Assembly (NCBI GenBank): GCA_003586115.2
Contig: QVOM02000116.1
Coordinates: 41,254,197-41,318,196, forward strand
Direction of reading: 5' to 3'
From: Salvator merianae
Taxonomy: Eukaryota > Chordata > Lepidosauria > Squamata > Teiidae
Length of the DNA: 64,000 nucleotides
A program made the position numbers and the translations under genes. The notes under the pieces are model-generated. The model searched no databases and was not told the DNA's origin. It worked only from the letters and a program-made list of their open reading frames with translations. Of this stretch, positions 1 through 12,527 are shown piece by piece (position 1 is the first letter of the stretch; each line of letters starts with the position of its first letter).

Positions 1-589
1 GAGCATTTCAGAAAATCTGGATGAATTGCTTAATTTACCATTACAGCTTGTTGGATAAATATCCTTCAGACCTAAGATGATCATTCTAATTAGACATTCC
101 AGATGCTATGGCATTCCCTGCTGCTGTAATAACATCAAGTGATTACTTCATTCTTAGATGCCATTCCACAAAGATGACTTTAAAGTATTTTGCGAGAGTG
201 CTTCTTGGCCAATTAGGGACTTCTGTTTGCATTAGGTTGGCTGTGATGCTTGGTAATTAGTTGCTTTGATGGAGCCAGTTATTTCTGACTGTCTTTATAT
301 AAAGCAGTTCATAACACTTATATGAAGCAGTTTCATAACATTTATATGAAGAAGTTCACAACACAGAATTTGTATTGGAACCTTTGAATTCAAGGAAACT
401 GGCAGAGAAATGTGTGGCGGAGATGCTCAGTATCATATACTGACATGGAAAGACGTCATTCGTAATAGGAAACCATTAAAACTGTTTTGAAGTATCTTTT
501 ACCGGCAGGGAGGTTGTTAGATGCCGTAGAGTGGGAGCCCTATTTCTAGTGACACATCCATGAAGTTTCTGATGCAGAAGGTTTGCAAT

Positions 590-685
590 ACCCTCCTTAT
601 GGAAGGAGATTTGGGATTGAACCTACAACTCTTTGGTTCTCAGGCAGTTGCTCTGCTAGCCCTTCTGCATGCAGTCTAAGGGAGG
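590..685 (-). mobile_element. tRNA-derived SINE fragment
   Basis: Read on the minus strand: CATGCAGAAGGGCTAGCAGAGC then GTAGGTTCAATCCC, an A-box-like and a good B-box (GGTTCAATCCC). Similar to the head near 1.6 kb. Confidence 0.5.
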
Positions 686-693
686 CTCCCAGT

Positions 694-736
694 ATACTTG
701 CTGGTCTGATATGCCGGCCAGTGCAGAATCCCCTTT
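694..736. repeat. Dispersed motif: TTGCTGGTCTGATATGCCGG
   Basis: A 42-bp segment ending CAGTGCAGAATCCCC. It recurs at 7788-7832 in the same orientation and, inverted, at about 41709-41750. Probably the terminus of an unnamed transposon family, since all three share the GATTCTGCA edge. Confidence 0.5.
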
Positions 737-1571
737 TAATTTGGAAGTGTTTGTACAATTAAAAACTATATATTGCAAAGGTCCTTGGGACAGGGATGTT
801 TATCCCATATTATGAAGCAATGGGTTAAAATATGGTTTGTGGAAGGGTGAAGCCTCTGACCGGAGGCTTCACCCTTTCCTACCCCCTGATCTAGGAGCTG
901 CCAGTGGATCATGACTACTGAAGAGCCATGAGTATCAATGGGCACTTCAAACCATACAAGGAAGCAGGTTCTGTTCCAGGAAGCTTCCAGTCCAACATCA
1001 GACAAGAGGAAAAAGACAGAAGAGGAAGGCAGTCATTGAGGCTGTGTTGAGACATAACAAAAGGGGCAACTCGGAAGCGCCTCATACAGGCAATGTGTGG
1101 CACATGTGCTCCCAAGTCTTCTCTAATCCATCTTTTCTAGCATACAATGGCCATGAGAAGGGAGAGGAGCAGACTGATGTGTGAACAATCCCATCTCTAA
1201 GTCAGCTCTGAGCTGCCTCAGAGATGCTTTTTATTTTTGTTGTGTCTGATCACAGCCCAAGTCACGAGTATACATAATATTGAATATTTAGGTGACATAT
1301 ATTCAGATTCTGTTTCTGTAGACTTTCCCAGACATGGTTCCTCTTCCCTTGTCAGGCTGAAACATCTCTGATCCAAGTCCATGATGACTGTATCCAATGG
1401 AACTTGGAATGGATCAACACCTGCAGTCTTCATGCTGGGAAAGACTTCCAGAATAGAAGAAGTAGGTGAATAGTCACTATCCACTAATGGTAGGCTTGAA
1501 TCCAAGTCACTACATCAACAATCCATGCAGTTTTCTTGGCAACCATATAGCAGTAGTTTGCCACTCTCTTC

Positions 1572-1648
1572 TTCCAATAAGCTGCTGGTGATTGAACCTA
1601 CAAAACAGATGCTCTGTTATTGAGCTATGGGCCTTCCTGTGGGCTATG
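1572..1648 (-). mobile_element. tRNA-derived SINE head
   Basis: The minus strand reads CCCATAGCTCAATAACAGAGC (A box) then GTAGGTTCAATCACC (B box), the layout of a pol III promoter in tRNA-derived SINEs. Too diverged to be a tRNA gene. Confidence 0.6.
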
Positions 1649-1689
1649 AGGAGACATATGATGAATGTAAAGCCCTCCCCAGATGGCAA

Positions 1690-2005
1690 GAGCTCATGGA
1701 ACAAATGATCTCATCAAATACCATCTTAAGAGGAAGTCTCCTCAGACAGGCAGTGCAGGGTATAAAAGAGATCTTGCAATTGCTTGTTGCAATGGGCTGC
1801 CAGACACAGGCAGCAAACCCAGCATAGATATACTTGCCTACATGTCTGGTGAGCTGCATACAAAGTCACCTCACTGGGAACTCCCAGGAGCCAGCCAAGC
1901 ATACGCCCCCTTTCTTTTGTTGTTTTTTTGCATGTTTGCTGGTGCCTGGAAGTTCCCAGTGAGGCAAATTCATATGTACTTCATCAGATGTGCAGGTAAG
2001 TGAGA
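1690..2005. mobile_element. Long-armed foldback element, copy 1
   Basis: Arms of about 60 bp at about 1841-1905 and 1928-1992: CCTCACTGGGAACTCCCAGG against its inverted copy CCTGGAAGTTCCCAGTGAGG, around a TTGTTGTTTTTTTGC loop. The upstream part (AGATCTTGCAATTGC, TGCCAGACACAGGCA) is shared with the element near 6.9 kb. Confidence 0.65.
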
Positions 2006-2577
2006 CTACCAGAGAAACCTCATGCCTGGAAGTGGCCTAAGAGCATTGGAATCTCACAGTGATGTTCTGGGAAGCTGTAGCGATGTGCTGATTGGCCATT
2101 GGCCATTTGGCAAATAGCTGTAGAGGCAGGGGATCACAATAGGCTTTATCTCACATTTCCAGCTCTCTCTCAAAGGTTTATGCAACCTCTTTTATGTAGC
2201 ATGGTCCGACAGCCATTTTAGTCCCCACTGAGGGTGACGCTGCAATACATTTCAGTGCGCATCACCACACACATGCACAACCTCACATGCAGCCATTTGG
2301 CACATCCCTAGAAAGATGCTGTATTAATCAGCAAAGTCAAAAGGACACTGTCATTAGGGGGAACAATGCTGGATGACAGGGATGAGAATGCTCTGACTTT
2401 CCTCAGATGTCATAAGCCAAGATTTCCCTTCACTGGAATCACACTCCCACAACTCCCACACTCCCACAACTTCTAGAGGAAGCCACATTCCCCATCCCTG
2501 GGTTTTCATAACCTCATTCAGCTTAACACCTTATAAATCTTCCCAACACCCAAACTGCTGGCAAGGCATGATGGCTT

Positions 2578-2636
2578 CCATCTTTAATGCAATCCATCTT
2601 TAATGCAATCCAAAAGTCTCCATCTTTAATGCAATC
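2578..2636. repeat. Three copies of CCATCTTTAATGCAATC
   Basis: A 17-bp unit at 2578-2594, 2594-2610 and 2620-2636; the first two abut and the third is set off by nine bases. Confidence 0.9.
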
Positions 2637-3527
2637 TCTCTGCTGCATAAAAAGCAAAACAGAGAAACACAACCCCCTCAAAAACCCCAAGGCTTGAAAA
2701 AGCAAAAATTTCATAGTATCATGCACAGACGTGTACTTCTAACATTTACTGAGATCCTTGCTGTCAACAAAATACTAATGATGTCTCTTTTCCTATGTAA
2801 ATATTGGCTGAAGAACAAAATTCTTCTGTGCCCACAGAATTAACTTATTGTTTTAAGCTGTAAACAAGTGGCAGTGTAAGTCAAAAAATAACACGGAGTA
2901 AAATTAATTCCCAGAGGCATCACCAGGATTTTTTATGGGTCATTCCAGAGTATGAGATTAGGGTAATGACTGTACAGTTTCAGCTTAGCTGCTTAGCTGA
3001 TAATGTTCCTCCAATACTGTGTTTATTTTTGTGGTGGAAATGCATTTTTCCAGCATTGAGGACACAATATTTCACTATTTGGGAAATGCAATTCCATGTC
3101 TACCCAACTCCTGCAGCTATGCTATCCACAAGGAATATAGCATAATATGCAGTTATGTATCAAACACTACCTTGGTGGTTAATGCAAAACTAGAGAAGAG
3201 CAACAGAATTCTTCTCAACTATGTCTGCACTTCATGCATATCTTTTTTAAAAATGATTAAAATACCTGCTAAAGTGCCCAGCTTCACACAGACTGCCCTC
3301 ATCAAAAATACAAATTTTAATAAATGCTAGAAGTTACAATAAGGTGGAATACTAGGTTGTTTCCACACTGACTCCTGCTGCAATCAGGGAAGGGAGCAAA
3401 GGGGCCTGGTTTTCACATGGTATTCCAGGGCTCACAATTCCTGGGACATTCCATCTGCCCGGGATGGTGCATAAAGTGGGTTGGGGTGCCCCAACTGGTG
3501 CCTATCCCTCTCTATTGGTAGACAGTG

Positions 3528-4019
3528 GGTCTGTTTGCATTTACTACAGTAGAATGTTCTAACTAGCATGGTTTGGGCCAGTCAGGATCAGGTACGGTGA
3601 AGAGTGTTTGCATTGTCAGCACTGGAACACTCTGCAAGCTGACCAGCTGGGGAAGAAGTGTGAATAGGAACACACTAGTTTCGTAGCTGTGTCCGGAATA
3701 GCTGCCAGGGTCCAGACCCCAAACTTCGAACCTAGCAAGAGCTGTGTTCAAATCATTGGATGGCACCTTTGTGGCCACACAGTCCCCTCCCCATCACCAT
3801 TCCAAACTAGGAAGTGGTGCAAACGCACCACTCCCGATCCTCACCTGATTGCGCTAGTCAGCTTGGAGACTACAATTTTGCTGACCACAACTGGTGACCT
3901 TCAAGTGAGCTTCAGGTGGGCTTTGGTGTGTTTCCAGTCAGCTAGAGCTGTTTGCAGGTGCGAATGCCCCATTCCAGTGAGTGATCTGGAACATTCCACT
4001 CGCTAAGTGCGAATGGGCC
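3528..4019. mobile_element. hAT-like non-autonomous element
   Basis: Left end GGTCTGTTTGCATTTACTAC followed by AGAATGTTC. The right end read inverted is GGCCCATTCGCACTTAGCGA then GGAATGTTC. The termini resemble the elements near 53.3 and 60.1 kb (consensus about GAGCCTGTTTGCACTT). No intact 8-bp duplication found, so the superfamily is tentative. Confidence 0.55.
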
Positions 4020-6829
4020 ATTTGACATCAAGGTCTACCAGCTTGCTACTTACCTTGACTTGGAGCTAAAGGTCATGTGTGGAAGGCACATGGCCCATTC
4101 TTCTGGGAGATGGGGTGCTCATTTCAGTGGCATTACATAGTGCACCACCAAAATGAGGTGGCCTCAGTTAATTGGTGCAGGTTTGCCATTGACACTGGCA
4201 CTTGCATTTCATGGAGGCCATTGCCCAAACTGGGCTTGGATACGGGCAGTCTCCAGGTTGACCTCCATGCTCCGTCTGTGTCACAGCCCCAGATTTGTGA
4301 GGGATAGACCTGTGGAAGTTCTGCAGCTGGACTTGGAACTGCCTGTTTCCTCTTCCTTTGGAATCTCCCATAAAATGATGTTGGGAAGAACCCAGAAATC
4401 TGTATCATGCAAACTTCTGTCCTCGAGGATCATGTGGTTTCCTTAACAACTCAAAGGAGGATGGCTCAAGGTCCTTTTAAAATGGCTGCAAAGGCTTTTC
4501 ATGATCCTGGAGCTGTTGCTCTGAGCCAGGTACACGGCTTCTTTTGATAAGGTTAAGGATAAGCATAAGTGATGCTAGAACTTGAATTAATGGATTTTAA
4601 AACTTGCAGATTTTCTAGACTTCAAACTGATAAACAGAAACAAACCATTTATTGTTTGTATAGATTTCCTTCACTCTTTGGCCACACCCAAGGGGGTAGC
4701 TAGGATAGAACAGGCCCCTGAAAAAGAAAATCAAGATTCTTCCTTCCTATATGATACAGACTGAGGTAAAGCCTGCACAATGTGCAACAATAAACAAACA
4801 CCAAGCACAACAGCATCCAAAGCAACCCAATGTTGGATGCACTCCAGGCCAACCCAGCTGTAGTGGTTACTAGGCCTCCAGCAAAAAGCTGGACTTAGTC
4901 AATGTCTACATTGAAATGGTATCTCATAGAAGTTGTATGTTCAGTTCTTCTACATGACATTTAAATGCACAGATGGCCACCCTAAAAGGAATTTGCAACA
5001 CCTAATTCATACAGTGTCATGATCTGTACATTGCTCAGAACAATGTGAACACACACACACACACACACACATTACATTGTCTCAAGCATGACATGTATCA
5101 GATGCGCATCTCTAGTTTGCAAAGGGAAAAGAAACTGCTCAAAATTCACGCCCTAACTGCTGCTTTCTACTTTGAAGTCTTATATCTGGAGAAAATCATG
5201 GTAGTAATAAAACTATGTGTAATGAAGGAAATCAGCAGTAGTCCCTGGAATGGGAAAGGACTCAGAAATGCATGCATTCACTGAGTTTGCATGATGTTTT
5301 AATATTATTATTTCTTTTTGTCATACATAAAATCTTTGGTTTCTGTATCACAATCTTGTACTGTGTCTATTTATTTTACTAAGTTTTTCCACCTCTTCTC
5401 TGTTGTTGCATTCTTCAACCTGCCTTATTTTTTTCAAACCAAAGCTTCTGAGATGCAGTAAAAATTGCAGTGAAATAGGAGACCCTTTTCTGCTGAGTTA
5501 AACCCCTTATGACAGTATGTCATATATTGTAAGTACATCTGCATCTTGCAGAGCAAAAGAAAGACATCTGACAATAAACAGAACAAGATAAGATGTCTGA
5601 AATGCAATATTTATGTTGTACGAATCAGCTTTTAACTCCTGCCAGGTCTGTATTTTAGAATGTGCTCAAGTCAGGTTTATAATTCTTTAGGCTCAGGATT
5701 TTTAAAAAAGTGTGTTTTACAGTTTTGCTAATAATATTTTCATGCCATAGTCTGCTTAAACTTGTCAGCTAATATTGCTTTGCTCCTAGAAAGTTTTTTT
5801 GGTCCAGTGGAGGCATCCAGGAATAAAAATGGAAGAGACTTTTCATAGTTTCCTTCCATTCTCCTAAAGCACTCCAATATCACCTCTCATATACCCCTGA
5901 AAGGCTAGGGTGACAAGATTTTCTAAGCCTCACTGCCTCCAGACATAATGTTTTTAGAGTAATCATTGTGAAATTATTCCTGAATTGCCAGATGTGCTTA
6001 CCTGTATCACGTAAGTGTTCCAAAATGTTGAGGCAATATAGTGTAATAAATGTATTGTGAGAAAAAGGATATTCGTAGTGCAAAAGTTTATCACAAAAGC
6101 ACACTTCCATTTGGATTTATTGTGTGAGAACTTTTGAGAATACATGCATAAATACAGCCTGAACTGCAAAGTTCTGGAAGCCTGTAGCTGCAAATTATTG
6201 GTTCTCCATTCAGCCAATATGGAAGCAGACTGAGAGACGGATCACATCCCCAGGAGGTTCTCAACATCCTAGCATAATTGTCATATCTTATCAGTTGACA
6301 ATACACTATTTTTATCTTACGGGAGTACAATACGTGACCGTTGCAAAAGTCAGTAATTTCAAAATTACGGAATATAGTGAAATATTTATGTGGCACATGG
6401 AGGCACCCATGGTCACCCTGTACATATTGCTGTACTAGGCAAGTAACTGCTGCCACTTGATAATCAAGGAAAAGGGAACCACAGAGTCCCGGCATCCGTA
6501 CCATAGAAAATGGGTGCCCGTAGAACTCTCTGAGGCCTGGCAAGCAAATACACCTTCCCTAATCAGGTAGCCTTTACAGTAGGAGATCTGCTGTGTGGAG
6601 GACACAAAAAATGAATCTGAGGGCAGATCACACCCTCATTCTCCCCTGCTCTTGCCATGTAGAGGAACAGGTGCAGTGGCAGCTTACTGGGGCTATTTCT
6701 GCCAGTATGGGTATGTGTTAGACTGAAAATGGACCATTTCTGATCCAGCAGATAATCGGCAAGGTTGGAAACTTCATAGCTACAGAACTTTCTTTTTGCA
6801 CCTTCAAAGCTTTAGAAGCTAGGGCTGCC
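4020..6829. other. Non-coding stretch, no gene recognised
   Basis: No coding exon, RNA gene or clear transposon apart from the AC microsatellite. Short open frames lack protein character. Confidence 0.6.
5049..5071. repeat. (AC)n microsatellite
   Basis: Uninterrupted AC dinucleotides over 23 bases. Confidence 0.95.
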
Positions 6830-7085
6830 TCCAGACTGCAAGATGCAGTGCGGAATCTAAATAAGATCCTGTGATTGCCTCTTGCCAGACACAAGGCATT
6901 CTTGGGCTTACCTTGATGTCTGGTGAGCTCCTTTTGTGATCATGTCATTTGGAGCTACCCAAACCCAGTCAAGTACCCATTTACTTCCTTTTGTTGTTTT
7001 TGCACACTTGGCTGGCTTCCAGTAGCCCTAACTGACATAATCATGAAAGGAGCTCGCCAGACATAAAAGTGAGAATTGCTAGTAC
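6830..7085. mobile_element. Long-armed foldback element, copy 2
   Basis: Arms of about 65 bp at about 6915-6980 and 7000-7066: GATGTCTGGTGAGCTCCTTT pairs with AAAGGAGCTCGCCAGACAT. Shares the 5' block (GCAGTGCGG, GATCCTGTGATTGCC, TTGCCAGACACA) and the TTGTTGTTTTTGCA loop with the copy near 1.8 kb. Confidence 0.68.
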
Positions 7086-7787
7086 AGAAAATCTGGCACC
7101 ATTACCAGATATCCCATAACAGCAATATTACAGGTTCTCAAACAAGTAATCTATATTGTGAATGCTGTGGATATGTATGGTATTCCCAACATAGTGTCCA
7201 GACAATGCAGGATTTACCCTGAGCCTGGAGGCACCGTAGGAGATGCAGGGCATGTGAAAATGGCACTTCTCTAATCCCCGTGGCAGATCTTTGCTCTTCC
7301 ACTGCTGAGACGGCCGTTTTTGAGGCTGTCTGGATTCATCACCAGTCTACAAGTATAAATCAAGGGCACTATACAGGCCAACATTATTGCAAATTTCTGT
7401 GAAAGAGAAAAATGTGTTATGCAAAATTGTGTCATATGAGGAATGTAAGTGGTCTGTGGATGAAGCAGAGATAGGCATATGCTCCTATTTGTATCTTTTG
7501 AGAAGTGCAATAAGAAGCAAATACTTTGCTTGGAGGTGGACAATCAAGGCATCTTCAAAGCCTTGCTTTTCCTCGCCAAAGCGAGGCTTTGAACTGCTAC
7601 AGTATAGACTTCTCTACCAAGACAAATCTCTGAAATTTCAAACCACATGTCCTCTGCTCTGCCCAAGCTACACAAACAAAAGCACATTGATAGAGGAGAG
7701 CATCTCACACAGAAATAACATACCTAACAAACTGAAAATCACTTGATACAGGTTTTTCCATAATTGTATTCCCATATAAGGGGAGCT

Positions 7788-7832
7788 TGGTATGCTTGCT
7801 GGTCTGGTATACTGGCTAGTGCAGAATCCCCC
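7788..7832. repeat. Second copy of the GCTGGTCTGGTATACTGGC dispersed motif
   Basis: TATGCTTGCTGGTCTGGTAT, ACTGGCTAGTGCAGAATCCC: close to the segment at 694-736. Confidence 0.5.
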
Positions 7833-8595
7833 CTTTGCTACAGAAAGAAACCTGTGAGTATGGGGTCTTCTTTTGCTTTTAAGTCTAATATAGCAGAATC
7901 CTCTTTCCCTTTAGTTGGCGCTAGATTCCTTAAGATCAACAATGATAAGACTTTCTTGTGATACTTGTGTGGAAGTTTGATGCTGTTGCTAATGACAAAA
8001 GGGAAATTCTCATTTTCACCAGTCTTCTTTATATTCAAGAGGTCTGAGCAACTCAGGCTTAACACAGAAATTCAATGGCTGCAACAACTTCATATGTGCA
8101 CATTTTCCTTGTTTTGGCTGTCATCATGCTGGTAATGGCAGGTGTTCTCTCCATCTGCATAAGTGTGCTTTCTCATGCACTTACAGATAAAGGTGTTAGA
8201 GTGGCACATTCATTTCCAGAATTTATTTGTGAGCGTTCATAATGCTAGTGTGAAGAAGTGACATCATATTATCTGAAAAAGCCACAGGAACTAGGGGCAA
8301 TGTTAAGAAGATCAAATTGAGCACTCCTGCTGTTAACTTGATGAGTTTTTAACTATCACTGTTAAATCCTCAATACCTTCTTAAATTAAGTTTGCAAAGG
8401 AGGAGAAATCTGTGTGAGTGGGCTAGGAATCACTATATTGATCTAACACTATAATCAATATTTGTATTCATCATATAAATTAGTATTGGTTATCCCTGTA
8501 GTTTTCTGTTTAATCGCTTTATTTTTAAAAAATGAAGGCTTGAAAAGCTACATGTAACTGCCAAGCAGAAGGAGTTGTTTCTTATGTCCCATCCA

Positions 8596-8685
8596 GGGGG
8601 GAATATAGCACCATTATGATGCTGCTATGATGGGATTAGCACACGTATCTGTGGCAACCTCACCATAGCTACGCTATATCCCCCC
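8596..8685. mobile_element. 90-bp MITE with GGGGGGAATATAGC ends
   Basis: GGGGGGAATATAGC at the left and GCTATATCCCCCC at the right are inverted copies. The interior also pairs partly (GCTGCTATGATGG / CACCATAGCTACGC). No clear duplication at the flanks. Confidence 0.6.
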
Positions 8686-9243
8686 TAAAACATGTGATAC
8701 CCTATTTTGGGACAATGACTCTTGTGGCAGGTTTTCCTGAAATAGCACTATACTTGCCAAAGAAGACAGCAAGTGCATGTGCAGTGGTGGAGAAATAGCC
8801 AGATATGTGCATCCACCAAGCATGTGGGCCCCCCAAAAAGATAGCTGCACATGTGCAGTGGTCACAATCCCACACTTCTGAGTATTTCATACTGGTGAAA
8901 TACCTGGATGTGTGCATCGCTAAAATGCACACAGATAACACAGGTTCCTGCACTGTCTAGCCAAAAGGTGATCATTCCAGAGTATCACCTGTTTTCTCTG
9001 GAGTATCATCTATTAACACATATTTGGCTGGTGTCTGGAACTGTCCACCAGTGCAGATTCACACTTACATTCATTCTTTTCATAACAGAGAGATTTGGTT
9101 TCTGGATACTACCATGTTAAGCAAACGGTTATGCTGGTTTTCAGTTTCTAGCAGTAACTTCCATAACTTGGACTTGGAAAGTGTGGTTCTGTGCTGTGCA
9201 ATGGAAGCCACAAAATTGCTTCCCATTCATGACTAAAATCATA

Positions 9244-9278
9244 CTATAGGAGGACTATAGGAGGACTATAGGAGGGAA
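9244..9278. repeat. Short tandem repeat of ACTATAGGAGG
   Basis: Three consecutive 11-bp units, followed by a related ACTATATGAGGG. Confidence 0.85.
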
Positions 9279-9755
9279 ATAATACTATATGAGGGAAAAC
9301 TGTATTTGCATCCAATTGAATGAAGTGATCCAAACCAAGTTTTTGACCTAGTTTGCACTTACTGGACTGGAATTGTCTACACAGGCAATGCCCGGCTAGT
9401 CAAGTATAAGATAGATTGGGGCCACTTGCATTTTGCACACTGGAACATCCCCTTTCTGTTCAAGCAGTGCACAAATGTAAATGCCATTGCAGAGTCCGAT
9501 CATCAAGTTCAGACTTTGCGAGGTGATCTGCCTCCTCACCACACTGCTCCTGGAAGAGATGCAAGAAGCCACTTCCAAGCCATTCCTTGCACTTCAGGTA
9601 AGTCTGTGGACCACAGTAAGAACAGCCTGTGGAGGGATCAGACAGCTTCAAGACAGCTGCTGCATCAGCATCTGGGTGTGGACATGGCAATTTAATGGAC
9701 AGAATAAGATGTTCCTGTAGGTAAGTGCAAAAGAACTCATGTAATGCAATCCTAA

Positions 9756-11144
9756 GGGCATGATCAGACATGGCATTTAATCAGTTTACAGGCCATCTTC
9801 AGTTCTGACTGTCCTGACAAAATATTAGCTTTCAGTTCTTTTTCTGGTCTGAATTGCCCAAATTAGGACTATTTTGCATTCAGACTGAGTTCTCAGCCTG
9901 TTCCAGATTGTTAGTCCATATTATTTTGCAAAGTGAGAATGTGCAAGTAGACCATTTTGGGAGGGAACCATACTTTTTGGACTGTTTCTTCCATGCAATG
10001 GCAGATTTTATTGTGGGTGTTGTACTCAGAAGGATGAGAATGTCACTGTTGGGGTGGGAAGAGAGCATAGCACCTGGTTTCTGCCACATTGTCACATTTT
10101 GCTCCTTCAAACTGATTTTTTAACGAAAGAGAAGACACAGTGGAAATTATACTTTCTTATACTTGGGCAACACCCTGTTCCACAGACGGATGGGGACCAC
10201 AGGCCACTTTCAAAATGCCTGCCTCCTCTTCTTTCTTCTGTCCCTGCAAGGAGGACAATGTAGTCTTCATTTTCCTTTCTCTCCCATCCCTGCAAAGAGA
10301 AAGACATAAAGTTTCCTCCCTTTTCCTTTGCAATGCACAAGAGAAACAATGTTTCCTTTCATTAAAAGAGGATATTTGTGTAAGACAGGCACTGTGCTTC
10401 AGCAGCTCTAAGGCAAACAGCACAATACAGTCTATCAGTCTTCCTTAAGAATATTGGGGGGTGGGCTTGCATGATGGTAGTTGTATGTCTCAGCTGCACC
10501 TGTTTGGGAGTATAGTCCACTTACCCAACAATGACCCTTATTACCATCAGCTTTGCCATTTGCACCACACCACTTCATTGTAGGATAGATACCACTACAA
10601 ATGTTTCAGGGGGAGGGGAAGTGGAGTTCATTCACTAGCCACTAACTTCATTATCACAAATATTGATCCCCTCACACAGTCCCCTTTTTCATTGAGCTCT
10701 CCCTCATTGCATGCTGCTTTGAAATTGGACAGTTACAGAAACCCAGTTAATAGGAGAAGAAAGGGAGACCTGGCCTTCAAGAAGCTTTACTGTGTGGTAG
10801 ATGTAGAATTAAAGTTGTGCTTGGGTGGATATAGTCTGGAGGGGGAAAAGGAACATGTGTGAATGACCAGTAACACCACCAAGGGAATTCATGTCTGAAG
10901 CAGCAGCAGGGGAATACAGAAGGTAGAGTTTGACTTTCCAAGCCCTGCAAAGTCAAGATCTGAACACAGACTGCATGCAATCACTAACCGCACAAGAAGG
11001 CGAATTTAGTGAGAGCTGGAGAGAGAAAGATAAGGTTTCCCCATGCCAAGCATGGGAAAAATGAGGAGTGAGAATGAGCAAGTCCAAACTGAGTCCATGT
11101 TATAATCCAAATTTGATCCTCATTCCCCCATTATGCATTGTCCC
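9756..11144. mobile_element. PIF/Harbinger-like non-autonomous element, copy 1
   Basis: Starts GGGCATGATCAGACATGG, ends CATTGTCCC, and is flanked by TAA on both sides (9753-9755, 11145-11147), the TWA target duplication of PIF/Harbinger elements. The body matches the copies at 12.5 and 19.2 kb: shared blocks include the TTTAATCAGTTTACA start, the TTGGGAGGGA block and the GAGTCCATGTTA block near the 3' end. No transposase frame. Confidence 0.72.
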
Positions 11145-12471
11145 TAAGTGTGGTTGTTCAGAAGTAAAGGAAAAGCTGAAGTCAGGGAAAAAAAAGGTGA
11201 TTTCTTCCTGCACTCTTTGCTGCACTTTGCTGTATACATAGAACTAAGTACCATTGTGTTCAGTAGTGTTTCAAAATAGTGAGCTTTTGATTGACAATTT
11301 CCAAGCAAGGGGAAAAGCAAGAGGAACAAGTTTGGCATTTGTCCTTTCGCGTTATCTGACTGATTTTGCATGGCTTCTGAATTCTCAAGCATCAAGAGTT
11401 TTTCTAGGATGCGATTCTTTATACGTCTGTTTTATGTGTAGTCCTCTGTAGATTACGGTGATCTGGTTACTGGCCTGGGACCACATAGAACGTTTAGGCC
11501 TGGTCAGTGGCTAAATCTAGGTTTTCATTTCTGTGATTTAATTTCATCATCATTTCAGTTATCTAAAGACCTTCTTTTGCTACAGTTAATGTTATTTCAT
11601 GGTTCTCAGAGCTCATGTGGGTTTTCTGGAGACCTGTAAAAGAGCCGCCATTCATACAGACATGCAAACCCAACTAAATCATTAACAGATGCAGCAGTAT
11701 AACGGCTTGGCTGCTTTGGTGCTTGCAAACTGAAGGGTAGCTGCTGAAAAGAAAGACTTGTTATTGTCTTTTATATGAAACCCATCAAAGCAGCTAATAA
11801 CGTGTGTTATTTTTAACCATGCCAGAAAAAGCTACAGCGTGTATAACATTTAGCATGCCTTAACCTTGGGTTTTAACATATAGCTTACTTTCTTTTGCCT
11901 TTTAAAGTTCTCCATGACAAATCATGCTTTATCCTTAAACATTTCCCTTGTTTCTCCCTATCCTATAATTCACTAACCACAAGGTTATAAGAGTTCAGCT
12001 CCAGAGAGATTAATTGAAGGCTACAGACTTTTCATCTGCCAGAGCAGGAGCCATTTTAATTTGAGGACTATTTCTGCTTGCTAGTGCAACACCCACAGTT
12101 TACACAAATCTCCATTTTGTAATGGTGTCACACCCTAATTACTCAAAGCCATTCTGCCGCAGCTAGAGTGAACCCAGCAATAATTAAAGGGATCAACGGT
12201 TCCAATACCCATCTTGGTTTACAGGAATCAGTTACTGTGATTATTAAAATCTGCATATTTGGGCTCACTCAAATCACTTTGCTGCCTGAGGCAAAAGAGA
12301 AGCCATTTTCCTTACCCCAGTTCTCTGGTCAGAATGTGATTAGATTGGTACTTACATTTTGCTTCATAGTATAGTGTTGAAGTGTCAGATTGGAACCCAG
12401 GGCAACATCCACACAGTGTGCTCTGGCATACAATGTAGAACCCACTCCCTGGGATTGTGCTGGGAATGGAA
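11145..12471. other. Unique non-coding island, possible regulatory element
   Basis: From about 11520 to 12380 I see no repeat similarity to the rest of the window. It holds several homeodomain-type TAATTA/TTAATT words (near 12010, 12137 and 12180). No coding frame. Conservation cannot be tested here. Confidence 0.3.
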
Positions 12472-12527
12472 CAAGGGGCCCAGTAACACCTAAATTTTAA
12501 TCCAGCTTCGGTCCACTTTCAGACTGA

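Noticed and set aside
1218..1505. 95-codon minus-strand frame
   Set aside because: Acidic start looked protein-like, but there are no splice signals, neighbours or family resemblance; treated as chance.
6091..6543. 150-codon minus-strand frame
   Set aside because: Low-quality composition with many Cys, His and Tyr; no domain and no exon context.
8702..8953. Diverged tandem duplication (GTGCATGTGCAGTGGT-type units)
   Set aside because: Two loosely similar halves are visible, but identity is too low and boundaries too vague to call a feature.
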